A model generated the notes under the pieces. The model worked only from the letters and a program-made list of their open reading frames with translations, was not told the origin of the DNA and ran no database searches. Both the position numbers and the translations under genes were made by a program. Positions 41,481 to 50,695 of a stretch of DNA of 64,000 nucleotides are shown in pieces (positions within the stretch are counted from its first letter, which is position 1; every line of letters starts with the position of its first letter). Source of the DNA: CAYRWR01 sp964428015 (lineage in GTDB: Bacteria; Spirochaetota; Brevinematia; Brevinematales; CAYRWR01); assembly GCA_964428015.1 (NCBI GenBank), contig CAYRWR010000014.1:9499-73498 (forward strand), in the 5' to 3' direction.

Positions 41481-42170
41481 TTATAAATCCAGTATACCCT
41501 GAATACTGTTTACTTCATAATCAGCATAGGTCCTTAAATCGGGGATTCTTTCCGGCCACAAATCGTTTAAAAAATACGTGGTCAGTATCGTACCCATGCC
41601 CAGCTCTTTTGCGCCTTTTAACTCTTCATGCCTGCCGTCACCTATGTACAGACATTTTTTGGGATTAACATTAAGTTTTTCCAAAGCATGCATATAAATC
41701 CTTTTATCGGGCTTGAGATATCCGACATCATAGGAAAATACCGCTAAATCAAAATATTGCTTTAAAGGTGAATCATCCCAGCCGATTTTGTCAGTTATTT
41801 CAGCATTACTGATGAGGACTATGGTTTTAGACAGTCTTTTTAATCCTTTTAAAGTCTGGAGTATGACAGGATCAATATGGGTTAAGCATTCATACATGAT
41901 ATTAATTTTGGTTTTTGTGACTTTAGCGATTAATTCCGCGGAGTAATCCGGATTGATTTTTAAGGCAATATTCTCCACCAGTTTTCCGGGGTCTTGAATT
42001 AATCCTGAAGCACTCTCATAATAGCATTCATCATACATATGATCCCAGGTTTTTTCATCTATATTTAAAAGGGTATACTCATTATTGCCTTCGTGATCAT
42101 AGACTTTGGGTACGGTCAGCGTACAGAACAGATCGAAAATTATTGTGCTGTATTTTTCCAGTAACTTCAT
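41481..42170 (-). CDS. HAD-family hydrolase
   Basis: 229 residues from the ATG at 42170, where AGGAGGTTGAG is an ideal ribosome binding site; the longer frame to 42191 is rejected. Motif I IIFDLFCTLTVP has the nucleophile Asp but Leu at the usual second Asp (D-L-F instead of D-x-D), common in the HAD-IA subgroup with D-L-F. Motif II is ISNAE, motif III KPDKRIY, and motif IV YIGDGRHEE. An inserted helical cap occupies about residues 20-90. It probably acts on a small phosphate ester in the cytoplasm; the substrate is unknown. It follows the nucleotidyltransferase gene by 88 bp. Confidence 0.85.
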   Translation of the reverse strand: MKLLEKYSTIIFDLFCTLTVPKVYDHEGNNEYTLLNIDEKTWDHMYDECYYESASGLIQDPGKLVENIALKINPDYSAELIAKVTKTKINIMYECLTHIDPVILQTLKGLKRLSKTIVLISNAEITDKIGWDDSPLKQYFDLAVFSYDVGYLKPDKRIYMHALEKLNVNPKKCLYIGDGRHEELKGAKELGMGTILTTYFLNDLWPERIPDLRTYADYEVNSIQGILDL

Positions 42171-42258
42171 CTCAACCTCCTGTCGACACATTACATCCCC
42201 AATTAAAACACCGGTACAGGGATTAACTATCCCTTTTCTTATACCCTTATATCAGAAG

Positions 42259-43017
42259 TCATCCTTCCTTTTCCAGATAGTTTTTGATGTCACTCTCAAC
42301 CTCAGGGTGGACTTCAAAAAATAATGCTCTTATCATTCCGGCTTTTTGGTCTAATTCCGGAAATCGGTATACCGATGGAAGAGTCTCCATATATTTCTGT
42401 ATAAAATCTCTTTGCAATGCATTATAAGATTTTATATCATCATATTTCTGTCCCTCGCGGTAAATTTGAATTTTCAAGACACAGTCTCTGGCGGAATTTA
42501 ATTCAATCAGTGCCCCGATGATATCACCTCTGACTCGGGCTATTTTATATTTCCTCATGTGAGTTAAAAACACAAAACAGATGTTTTGATTTAGTATTTC
42601 TGCTGATAAGCTATCCTGGTGATTTATGATCTTTTCTTCCAGAGTATTCCTCAAATGAGGATCTCTGCAAAATATTACTTCTGCCAGACTGGAATTGATG
42701 ACAGTATTTTCAATTTCTATCAATGACACATTAAATTCCAGGTCATTTTCCAGTATGGCATAAACCAATTTCCAGCCAAAATCCACCGTTCTCAAAAACT
42801 TACATCCTATATCTGAGAAAAACGCCAGAAGGTTTTTTATCGTATTTTCTATACTCTTCCGGCTCTCACAACTTATCATCATATCAATATCTGAATAAAT
42901 ATCGCGGTAACCGGTCACTCCGGAACCGATACGGGTAATCGTATGGATGGATTTTAGACTCTTTAAAAATGTAATCAGGGATTGATAATAATTTTGCCGC
43001 TCTTCCTGTGTGTACAT
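42259..43017 (-). CDS. Nucleotidyltransferase-fold protein
   Basis: 252 residues. The nucleotidyltransferase core RIGSGVTGYRDIYSDIDMMI near residue 30 has GSG and D-x-D metal ligands, as in aminoglycoside/lincosamide adenylyltransferases and streptomycin modifiers. The C-terminal 140 residues are helical, with RALFFEVHPEVESDI near the end. It may modify a small molecule, and an antibiotic-modifying role is possible but unproved. GGGGGAGG precedes the ATG. Its AT content is above average for the window. It could form a unit with the downstream HAD gene. Confidence 0.75.
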   Translation of the reverse strand: MYTQEERQNYYQSLITFLKSLKSIHTITRIGSGVTGYRDIYSDIDMMISCESRKSIENTIKNLLAFFSDIGCKFLRTVDFGWKLVYAILENDLEFNVSLIEIENTVINSSLAEVIFCRDPHLRNTLEEKIINHQDSLSAEILNQNICFVFLTHMRKYKIARVRGDIIGALIELNSARDCVLKIQIYREGQKYDDIKSYNALQRDFIQKYMETLPSVYRFPELDQKAGMIRALFFEVHPEVESDIKNYLEKEG

Positions 43018-43329
43018 TTTACTATTCCTCCCCCTACAGATTGGTTTGAATAATTTTTAGAATTCTTTTCATTTTGGTTATTTACCTTTTACTTCAAGAA
43101 TGAGTGCCTTTAAACCTTTTGCTATTCTATGACTTACAGGATTGTATGACATAAGGGTGATAAAGTCAATGCAAATCCATCGAGGATGCTGAATCCCTAG
43201 AATTATTCTTTATTTTTGAAAAAAATTTAGCAAGATTTGAATAGAATTTTTCTACTTCACAATGTATAATAATTCTAATGAAAATAGTGAGAGACCTCAG
43301 ACTATTGGAAAAAAACCGGAGTATAAAAA
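43018..43329. other. Intergenic region between divergent genes
   Basis: 312 bp, AT-rich, without a credible gene. A TATAAT at 43265-43270 could be the -10 of the lipoprotein pair that starts at 43330, but no -35 at normal spacing was found (TTGAAT at 43237 is 22 bp away). No repeat or hairpin stands out. Confidence 0.4.
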
Positions 43330-43974
43330 ATGAAAAATAATCTTCAATTCACGATGTTTTTCCTGGCAGGCCTGCTTTTGACCACAGCCTGCAGCGTTCC
43401 TATGGCAAATGTAGTCAAACCAGATCAAATGTCCTCACCCGATAAAGTGATAATTATAGGAAAACTGTCATTTAATCCTCCACTGAAACAAAAACTGAAC
43501 CGTGTGAATAATAAAAACTGGACCAACATCTCTTATATTTTTCTTAGTACTGACCCGGAAAAACCCTGCGACCATGGTATGAATGCTGATTTAACTATGA
43601 AGGTAAATTGGGACGAGTATTTTGTGCTCGAAGTTCCCCGTAAACAATTTTATCTGCGCAAAACCATGCTTATGCTATCTGTTGAAGGCAGCTCTACTAC
43701 ATATCTGGACTTCAAGTGTGCCTTTCCTTTGCCTTTGGTTTCTGACACCGGGATGATTTATATAGGAGATCTGATTTATCAACTTAATAAGAAAAATGAA
43801 CTGGGAGGCGTGGATACCGTTTTAGAAGTCCGGGACAATAGCGCCAAGCTTCCCCAGGAATTTACACATTTCGTAAAAAAGAATGACGGCACATATTTAA
43901 CACCAAAAACTATATTATTGAAAGGCGGTAAAGTCGAGGCAGGAATGCAGACCATCACCGCTGTAGTCCAATGA
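43330..43974 (+). CDS. Lipoprotein of unknown function
   Basis: 214 residues. The signal peptide ends in TTAC (lipobox, Cys about 21). The mature protein has VIIIGKLSFNPPLKQKLNR, a central beta-rich part (YFVLEVPRKQFYLRKTMLML) and a C-terminal repeat-poor region. It resembles no family known to me. It overlaps the next lipoprotein by 4 bp (ATGA), indicating a coupled pair in the same compartment, perhaps a two-part complex. There is no strong ribosome binding site beyond an AAAAACCGGAG region. Confidence 0.65.
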   Translation: MKNNLQFTMFFLAGLLLTTACSVPMANVVKPDQMSSPDKVIIIGKLSFNPPLKQKLNRVNNKNWTNISYIFLSTDPEKPCDHGMNADLTMKVNWDEYFVLEVPRKQFYLRKTMLMLSVEGSSTTYLDFKCAFPLPLVSDTGMIYIGDLIYQLNKKNELGGVDTVLEVRDNSAKLPQEFTHFVKKNDGTYLTPKTILLKGGKVEAGMQTITAVVQ

Positions 43975-44591
43975 AGTACATTAAGTTAATGAGAGTTCTA
44001 TTCCCTCTGGCTATAATAATGGTGCTGACAGCCGGCTGTGCCGGTTGGGCACCTGACACTCTGTTTTCTACTGTCATAAAGCCGGCCGGCCTGGCCAGAG
44101 AGATGATCACAGTGGTGTCCGGAAACGGTACCTCCCAGGAAATCCTCCTCACTGACAGTCTTATTCAAGGACTGAAGACCGGAGGATATCAGGTTTTAGA
44201 CAGAGATCAAATCTCTAGACTCATTCCTATTTATCCTTGTTCGATAATTCAGAATGATTTTTCGGATGAAACTGCTCTGGATTCTCCCTGGTTGTCTGAG
44301 GAAAATCTACGCCGTATGGACACCGTCCGACAAAAATTGGGGGTCAACCTGATACTGTTGACCTGGGTTGCCGGGGTCCAGACATCCACATCACAAGGAT
44401 TGACAAAATGCAGCACTCTGGTAGCCACCCGCCTAATCTCTTATCCGGATAGACAGGTCGTGGCCTATACCTGCTATATGCATACAACTACTGGAAAATT
44501 GATTGAGAAGATCAGCGATACCCAAAGCAGGATGTGGCAGGAAGTCAGTACTGCTCTGGTAAATCAGATATTAGCAGAATTGAAGGATTGA
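43971..44591 (+). CDS. Lipoprotein, CsgG/LpoB-like fold suggested
   Basis: 206 residues with lipobox LTAGC (Cys about 23). The mature part has the arrangement of CsgG/LpoB-type proteins: a strand (EMITVVSGNG), a helix with LTDSLIQGLKTGGYQVLDR followed by DQISRLI, then GVNLILLTWVAGVQ and a final helical MWQEVSTALVNQILAEL. Those proteins are outer-membrane secretion channels or peptidoglycan-synthase activators; similarity is by pattern only. Its start overlaps the stop of the lipoprotein in front (ATGA), so the two are coupled. Confidence 0.6.
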   Translation: MKYIKLMRVLFPLAIIMVLTAGCAGWAPDTLFSTVIKPAGLAREMITVVSGNGTSQEILLTDSLIQGLKTGGYQVLDRDQISRLIPIYPCSIIQNDFSDETALDSPWLSEENLRRMDTVRQKLGVNLILLTWVAGVQTSTSQGLTKCSTLVATRLISYPDRQVVAYTCYMHTTTGKLIEKISDTQSRMWQEVSTALVNQILAELKD

Positions 44592-45379
44592 AGGATAAGC
44601 TGAGTCAAGTCGGCAATTTTATCGCAAAATTCAGTAAAAGTGACCTGCGCTTGACTCCAGCCAGAGGATAGCAAAAACTTTCCAAGCTTTATGGAAACTA
44701 CAAACCTTTCACAAAAAATAAGATGCTTTATCTCACACTATTATCATTGCAGACTTTGCGGATTACTTCTTTACCTGAAACCGCGGCCATGATAGTACCA
44801 AATCCCTTCACCCACTGTCCAGCCATAGAATCGCATCAGTCCGGAGAGAGAGTAGACCGGCATGCAAACCATCTCATTCTAGAAGTCTTTGGTCATGATA
44901 AAAATGATAGTGCTTTTCCAGTTATGGGTATTCCGTAATGCGGTACAGGGTATAGATGCATCCATTGCTTCAACCTGGGATTTGATCCCTGGTTATTCTT
45001 ATTAACAGCTGAAATCAAGCTGTGTTTTCTTTTTGTTATAGCCTATTACTATTCACTGAGATAACCGATTGGTTTGGCCTGATATTTTTTATAGAAATTT
45101 TTATAATTCTGAGATAAACTTTAAGTCTGAGTGGGCAATATCCTGACCGGTGTATTTTATTTTGATTTCAGAGTTCTGCTGTCAGACGAAAATGAAGTAC
45201 ATTGATACTGGGGTTGTCCTGTCTTATTCCGTTCATTGCCCATTTATGATGGCTCAGAAAGAGCACGGCTAGAAGGATATTTGAGTTTAGTATGACAGAA
45301 GGCATAAATTATTCATACCCCGATCAAAAAGGGTGCAAAGTTAATGAGATGTGCCTGGTTTTAAGGATGGATTAAATTC
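44592..45379. other. Intergenic region with oxidoreductase pseudogene fragment
   Basis: 788 bp without an intact gene. Positions 44747-44992 hold the decayed fragment described separately. A short inverted repeat ACAGCT/AGCTGT (45005-45023) is followed by GTGTTTTCTTTTT, perhaps a weak terminator. Nothing else was recognised; no clear promoter for the 45380 gene was found. Confidence 0.5.
44747..44992 (-). pseudogene. Decayed duplicate of the FAD oxidoreductase 3' end
   Basis: The first 81 bp (44747-44827) match 47410-47490 at 78 of 81 positions. The following 165 bp align with 47491-47657 with many substitutions and a 2-bp length difference that breaks the frame. It corresponds to the C-terminal part of the 500-residue oxidoreductase and lies in the same orientation, on the other side of the SpoIIE-type gene. 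No start codon or upstream part remains. Confidence 0.83.
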
Positions 45380-47278
45380 ATGAAAGAGTCTTTATGGAAA
45401 AAATTCCTGTTTGTACCAGTTGCTTTCACTCTTTTTATCCTCAACAATCCCTTTAACAGGGGCCACCAATCTTCAGATATTATTAAAATAAAAAATCTTA
45501 AGGTTTACAGCGGAGAGATATCCCCGACTAATGCCGATATCAAAGCTCTCTCTGTTTCCCCTGAATCAGACTGGGCTGATATAAACAAAACTCAAAGAGT
45601 AATAGGAAAAGACCGGGAATGGTTATGGCTGAAGGCGAGTATACCTGACTTATCTCAACCTGATATATCCGCTATTTTTTCCACTTGTTCAGTAGTGCGA
45701 ATATACGCGGATACTGAGCTTATTTATACTTTTGGAGAACCCGGGGCTGCTATAAATTTTACACGCTATTATCAGATTAAGCTGCCGCCCAAAAGCCAGG
45801 GTAAACAGCTGTATTTTCATATTTATGTAAAGGATTCAGGGACGCAGGGTATCACAGGTCTTATTTTCGGCCAGGATACCAGTCTGGTGAGAAATATATT
45901 TGTGAAAGATTCCCGTTTTTATTTTCTGGGATTTTTTTATTGGATCACTGGCATTGCCGCGGGGATCATTTTCCTTTTTAACAGAAAAATGAAAGAAATG
46001 CTGGGTATACTCATAATCAGTCTCTCCATGAGTGTCACTCTTATCAACCTGCAGACACATGTGTTTTTCCTCTACCCCCACCCCTATTTCTGGATGCTGC
46101 TGACAAACTTTGCTTTTTTGATACCGTTAGGTTTTAATATGTATTTCACCCAATCCTTTGGAAAGATCAAATATGTAATGATTTTGGACTTATTATTCAT
46201 ATTTTTAACTGTTTTTATGCTGACTGCTTCCTTTTTCCCCTCGTTTTATCAGTCTATTTACGAAATAGTTTTAATTGTATATTTCATCTTTTTGCTGATC
46301 GATTGTGTTTACCTGGTGATTGCCAGCTGGAAGAGAAAGGAATTTAATCAATCCTATATCTTAAAACAGGGATTGTTGATATCTACTCTTTGCACTCTTT
46401 TTGATATCATCATGATGCTGATTGGTTTTGCCGGCATCATTGACCTGGGAGATTACCGCTCTCTCAGTTCATTGGGTATTGTGTTTTTTATTCTGGCAAT
46501 GGGGATCTCTGCCCTGCAGCGCATCAATTCTGAACAACAAAGACTGGCAGGTTATACCCAGGAGCTGGAAATCGCCAGAAAGATTCAAAATTCCATCTTA
46601 CCCATCAGAAATCCTCAGATCAAAGGTATTTCGCTTTCCTCCCTGTACCTGCCTATGCGGGAAGTGGGCGGAGATATGTTTGAATTCAGAAAATTCAGTG
46701 AGGCCCGGACCGGCATACTGATAGCAGATGTTTCCGGACACGGTGTCCCGGCTGCTCTGATCGCTTCCATGGTCAACATCGTGTTTTCTGTAATAGGGAA
46801 AAAAGCCAGTGACCCTGCCCAGGTCCTGGATCAGTTAAACAATGCCATGTATGATAATATGGAAAACCAGTTTGTTACCGCGCAGTTTGCGACTATAGAT
46901 ACGGATCAGTCTCAGTTGCAGCTGGCCGGGGCAGGTCATCCTCCCGCTCTACTGTACCGTAGATCAGAACACAGCCTGCACGAACTCAAACCTACTGGAA
47001 GAATGATAGGGCTTTTTCCGGATTCTGAGTATAAAAATTCAGAATGGGCACTTTCTGCCGGAGACCGGATTATACTCTATACGGATGGGATAACCGAATC
47101 AGAAAATATCCAGGGTGTCCAATTCGGCGATGGAGCATTTCAGGAAATGATACTGGACTATGCTGACAGGAGTACTGAGGATCTGGTACACGATCTACCC
47201 GAAAAGTTACGTCAATGGACAGGAAAAGCAGAGTTTGAAGACGACATCACACTGGTCATTCTGGAAATGGAAAAGTAA
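45380..47278 (+). CDS. Membrane sensor: 7TMR-type receptor with SpoIIE PP2C phosphatase
   Basis: 632 residues. A signal/anchor helix precedes an extracellular beta-sandwich domain (about 30-170: WLWLKASIPDL, YADTELIYTFGE), then seven membrane segments (about 175-385) as in 7TMR-DISM receptors, a short linker with QELEIARKIQNSILP, and a SpoIIE phosphatase (about 410-630). Metal motifs GGDMFEF, ADVSGHGVPAALI, AGHPPALLY, YTDGITESE and FEDDITLV are complete, so activity is expected. It should couple an external ligand to partner-switching. It differs from the 3892 phosphatase in having a 7TMR rather than a PAS module. Repeat copies of an oxidoreductase end flank it. Confidence 0.85.
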   Translation: MKESLWKKFLFVPVAFTLFILNNPFNRGHQSSDIIKIKNLKVYSGEISPTNADIKALSVSPESDWADINKTQRVIGKDREWLWLKASIPDLSQPDISAIFSTCSVVRIYADTELIYTFGEPGAAINFTRYYQIKLPPKSQGKQLYFHIYVKDSGTQGITGLIFGQDTSLVRNIFVKDSRFYFLGFFYWITGIAAGIIFLFNRKMKEMLGILIISLSMSVTLINLQTHVFFLYPHPYFWMLLTNFAFLIPLGFNMYFTQSFGKIKYVMILDLLFIFLTVFMLTASFFPSFYQSIYEIVLIVYFIFLLIDCVYLVIASWKRKEFNQSYILKQGLLISTLCTLFDIIMMLIGFAGIIDLGDYRSLSSLGIVFFILAMGISALQRINSEQQRLAGYTQELEIARKIQNSILPIRNPQIKGISLSSLYLPMREVGGDMFEFRKFSEARTGILIADVSGHGVPAALIASMVNIVFSVIGKKASDPAQVLDQLNNAMYDNMENQFVTAQFATIDTDQSQLQLAGAGHPPALLYRRSEHSLHELKPTGRMIGLFPDSEYKNSEWALSAGDRIILYTDGITESENIQGVQFGDGAFQEMILDYADRSTEDLVHDLPEKLRQWTGKAEFEDDITLVILEMEK

Positions 47279-47354
47279 ATCTTTCCCGGTGTACAGTTCA
47301 GAAAAAGAGAAACCCGGTACACGGAAATATTGAGGTAGGAATAGCTTTACAGTC

Positions 47355-48857
47355 TTAGAACGCTTCAGCATTTTTTTTCACCAAAGTGTTAGCTCCTGAA
47401 CCCTCGTCTTTGCAGACTTTGCGGATTACTTCTTTACCGGAAACCGCTGCCATGATAGTACCTAATCCCTTCACCCACTGTCCAGCCATATAAAAATGCT
47501 TCAGACCGGGGAGTGAATAGAGAGGTTTAAAAAACAACTCATCCGCGATATCTTTGGTCATGATGAAACTGATAGCGCTTTTCCAGTTATGGGTATAACG
47601 GAATGTGGTACAGGGTGTAGCGACGTCCTTCACTTCCACCTGGGATTTGATTCCTGGGAAAAGTTTTTCCAGCTGATCAATGGTGATTTCTGCTATCCTG
47701 GCCTTCTCTGATTTGTAGGCTTCACTGCCGTAACCCAGCTTTTCCCACCACTCCAGTGTGGATGGATACAGTACGACCAGTGAGGTCTTTCCCGACGGCG
47801 CCATAGAGGAATCAAAGGCAAAGTGCTGTATCCATATCGAATCTCTGGATTTTCCGGCGATCTCGAATTTTTCAGCTGTCTGGAAATTGACAGAGTGATC
47901 TATACCTGACATATCCCGGTTAATGCCCAGAGATACCTGTATCAAAGGATGAAACAGAGGCTGATTTTTATAACGTTCCTGAAGAATCTGCGGTGTAAAA
48001 CGATCACCCAGGAGTCCGGTCAGTACTGAGTGCTGATCTGCCGCGGAGATGACAATATCAGCCATTATAATAGTACCGTCATCCAGCTCTATTCCCCTGG
48101 CCTGATTATTTTCAGTCAGAATACGTTTAACGGTTTTCCTGTAATGGATGCGCCCCTGCAGGTCCAGAAATTTCTTTTCAATCTTTCGTACCAGGTTTAA
48201 CGAACTGCCCAGCGGAAAACCGGAACCTTTGATATGAAAGGCTGCAAAAAATAAAAATAGGGAGGTGCTGGGGAAATCCGAGTAAATGAAAAAGTTTTCC
48301 AAAGCTTTTCTGATAAGCGGATCTTGGAATTTTTTCACATATTCTTTGATGGTGATCTTCCCATATTTTATCAAACGGGGGATAGCCAGGATGATTCCCA
48401 GCAGATTGGACAGCATTCTGAGAGGATTAAATCCGGGATTCCTCACCATACTGCAGTATAATCCTATAGTTCTGCACATGGTCCTTATCTCTTTTTCATC
48501 AGCAGGGGATAACCGGATCATTTCCGTGCGCAGTTTACGGACATCAGAATAGAGTTTCAACACTCTTCCGGTTGAGTCCTGAAACTGGTGTATGACTTCG
48601 TGATCTTTAATTTGTGTCTCTGGAAATACTCCCAGTTCTTTCCAGGTTTTATAGTACATGTGCCGGCGGGAAGAACCAGCCAGCCCGATAAAGTGAAGAC
48701 AACCTTCGAAAGTATATCCTTTTCTTTTCCAGGAGGTACACATACCTCCCGGTAGAAAGTGTGATTCATATATATCCACTTCAAATCCTTTCTTTCGGGC
48801 AAAGATACCTGCTGAGAGGCCTGCGATACCCGCCCCTATGATTACTATCTTTTTCAT
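47355..48857 (-). CDS. FAD-dependent oxidoreductase, phytoene desaturase-like
   Basis: 500 residues. The FAD dinucleotide fold starts IIGAGIAGLSAGIFARKKG, with the following LPGGMCTSWKRKGYTFEGC and a mid-region GSSLNLVRKIEKKF. The C-terminal MAGQWVKGLGTIMAAVSGKEV is the usual second FAD contact in CrtI/phytoene-desaturase and carotenoid-isomerase-type enzymes. Whether it acts on a carotenoid or another lipid is unknown; no other carotenoid gene is in the window. It lies 9 bp after the tetR gene, so it is the likely target of that regulator. A 3' fragment duplicate is at 44747-44992. Confidence 0.85.
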   Translation of the reverse strand: MKKIVIIGAGIAGLSAGIFARKKGFEVDIYESHFLPGGMCTSWKRKGYTFEGCLHFIGLAGSSRRHMYYKTWKELGVFPETQIKDHEVIHQFQDSTGRVLKLYSDVRKLRTEMIRLSPADEKEIRTMCRTIGLYCSMVRNPGFNPLRMLSNLLGIILAIPRLIKYGKITIKEYVKKFQDPLIRKALENFFIYSDFPSTSLFLFFAAFHIKGSGFPLGSSLNLVRKIEKKFLDLQGRIHYRKTVKRILTENNQARGIELDDGTIIMADIVISAADQHSVLTGLLGDRFTPQILQERYKNQPLFHPLIQVSLGINRDMSGIDHSVNFQTAEKFEIAGKSRDSIWIQHFAFDSSMAPSGKTSLVVLYPSTLEWWEKLGYGSEAYKSEKARIAEITIDQLEKLFPGIKSQVEVKDVATPCTTFRYTHNWKSAISFIMTKDIADELFFKPLYSLPGLKHFYMAGQWVKGLGTIMAAVSGKEVIRKVCKDEGSGANTLVKKNAEAF

Positions 48858-48866
48858 ATCCCCCTC

Positions 48867-49475
48867 CTACTTCTTTTTCTGAAGAACGCTATAGAGCATT
48901 TCCGGGTTTATATTTTTCTCTAATCCCTTTCCATGCAGAACAAATAAGGATAGTCCCTGTACGAATGACAGATATGCGGTGGCCAGGACCAGGGGATCCC
49001 CCTCCACCGCTTCACCCTCCCTCTGGGCTTCTGCTATGACAGGAGAAAGTATCTCAAAATATTGCGATGTTTTTTTGCTAATATGCTCCATGAAGCCCGG
49101 TATGCCTTTTCCCTGGGTCATGGCCTGCAGTATGATTAAAAAGTACAGTGCCGATTCACCGGATAAAGCGTTCTGAATCAGGATTTCCGAATACAGCTTT
49201 ATCCTATTCCAGGCTGAATCAGGTATCTGCATGACCTGCTGCATCCCATATAGGGAGCTGTCCAGCGCATAATCCACCAGATGTCGGAAAATCTCTTCTT
49301 TTGCCGGGAAGTAATGATAGACCAGACCGTAACTCATGCCGGAAGCCGCCGCGATCTGCTTCATGGTTGTTCCCTGGAATCCGAATTCCGCGAATACAGA
49401 TAAGGCGGCGCCGGTTATTCTGGAAATCGATTCCATCCGCATGTGATCACTCATTTCCTTATTCCGGGGTGACAT
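48867..49475 (-). CDS. TetR-family transcriptional regulator
   Basis: 202 residues from the ATG at 49475 (AGGAGGG upstream; the longer frame to 49502 is rejected because it lies in the operator). The HTH domain is at about 15-62 with ALSVFAEFGFQGTTMKQIA and SGMSYGLVYHYFPAKEEIF, a classic TetR recognition helix. The C-terminal 130 residues are a helical ligand-binding domain with an aromatic pocket. It is first in a two-gene unit with the FAD oxidoreductase and has a palindromic site over its own transcript start, so autorepression and derepression by a small hydrophobic molecule are likely. Confidence 0.9.
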   Translation of the reverse strand: MSPRNKEMSDHMRMESISRITGAALSVFAEFGFQGTTMKQIAAASGMSYGLVYHYFPAKEEIFRHLVDYALDSSLYGMQQVMQIPDSAWNRIKLYSEILIQNALSGESALYFLIILQAMTQGKGIPGFMEHISKKTSQYFEILSPVIAEAQREGEAVEGDPLVLATAYLSFVQGLSLFVLHGKGLEKNINPEMLYSVLQKKK

Positions 49476-49491
49476 GGACCCTCCTATTGAC

Positions 49492-49505
49492 TGATTGTTC
49501 AATCA
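49492..49505 (-). promoter_or_regulatory. Probable TetR operator
   Basis: Perfect inverted repeat TGATTGAACAATCA (6-bp arms, 2-bp centre), inside a longer TTGA...TCAA frame. It lies directly downstream of the -10 box, where a TetR protein would block transcription initiation of the tetR-oxidoreductase unit. Confidence 0.6.
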
Positions 49506-49510
49506 ATTAT

Positions 49511-49539
49511 AATATAACAGTGATTATATTACCTGTCAA
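49511..49539 (-). promoter_or_regulatory. Promoter for the tetR-oxidoreductase unit
   Basis: Minus strand: perfect TTGACA, 17-bp spacer, TATATT, with the operator palindrome covering the expected start point. Confidence 0.65.
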
Positions 49540-49747
49540 TTTTCCAAAACAATAATGAAAATGTAATCCAACTTACACTTTTGCCATTATATTTGTAGTC
49601 TTCCTGGAACAGTAGACACCAGTCACAAATACGAAAAATACTATTAAGTATTCCATCTGATCTGAATCTTATGTTTCAAAAACAGATTTATTACCTACCC
49701 CAACCAGTAGAACTTATTTTTTACAGACTATTCTTATGATCGCAGCT

Positions 49748-50695
49748 TTATTCACTTTTCAATCTTTGTTTTAATCTTTTTGCTATCTCTTCTATATGAG
49801 TATGGTCGGTTCCACAGCATCCACCAATTATTTTTGGCTTAAAGTTTTGATTCAAGTCGAAAATATCATTGGCTAGACTGAGACAATCGGTTGTCATTAG
49901 ATCTAAACTATGATCCAATTCCTGAGGGGGTAAATTGGAAGTGTTAGCCTGTATTCCCAGCAACCTTTTACTGACCCGTAATTTTTTGTTGAATTCAAAA
50001 TTAAGAGTCTGTTTTAAAATTTCGGGGTGTACACAATTTACCATATAACATATGGGCTTCTTTACTGTTTTTCCATCAATCTGTTCAATTGCATCATGGA
50101 GTGTGGAATTATCTATCAGTCTACCATTATTCCTAATCATGAAACTAATTATATAAGATAATTGAGTTTTTTCCATGGCTTGAGCCATTCCAATTGATTC
50201 AGATACAGAAGGCATGATCCCCGCATATAAAAAATCAACTCTGGACTTTTGGAACAAGTCTGCCTGCCAGAAATGAAATTCTAAAGACTCTTTTTCAGAA
50301 AGAATATCCGTACCTTGGTAGGCATCACCTTTACAGCCCATCAGACCACCAATCCAAAAATCCAACTTGCTTTTTTCTCTGAGGTTTTTTAGGAAATCCA
50401 CATTATCAAGTATGATATTTTCACTATAAGAGGATTTTTTAACTCTCTCATAATTAGCTCGCCTGGTCGGGGTAGTAATCATCAAAGGGAGGTCATATTT
50501 TTTAGCTATATCTATATATTGCTGATATATACTCTCCAGGGCTTTTCTGGAATACTTGTCATAAATAAGATTTGCTAAAGCTAAATTTTCATCAATACGG
50601 ATATTGAATTCCCTTTTTAATCTCTCACCTACCGCACCCTCCATTAATACATACTTTGAGGATTTAAACATTTTTTCAAAGTTGAGTTTTCCCAT
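49748..50695 (-). CDS. Homocysteine S-methyltransferase family protein
   Basis: 315 residues, one (beta/alpha)8 barrel of the pfam02574 type. The zinc ligands are visible as VNCVHP (Cys near residue 217) and the final GGCCGTDHTHI. The N-terminal LMEGAVGERLKREF matches the family opening (G-A-x-G-T-x-L). These enzymes methylate homocysteine from S-methylmethionine or similar donors; the N-terminal Arg and acidic changes make the real substrate uncertain. It stands alone, with codon use slightly AT-rich. No SAM or cobalamin riboswitch was seen upstream. Confidence 0.82.
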   Translation of the reverse strand: MGKLNFEKMFKSSKYVLMEGAVGERLKREFNIRIDENLALANLIYDKYSRKALESIYQQYIDIAKKYDLPLMITTPTRRANYERVKKSSYSENIILDNVDFLKNLREKSKLDFWIGGLMGCKGDAYQGTDILSEKESLEFHFWQADLFQKSRVDFLYAGIMPSVSESIGMAQAMEKTQLSYIISFMIRNNGRLIDNSTLHDAIEQIDGKTVKKPICYMVNCVHPEILKQTLNFEFNKKLRVSKRLLGIQANTSNLPPQELDHSLDLMTTDCLSLANDIFDLNQNFKPKIIGGCCGTDHTHIEEIAKRLKQRLKSE

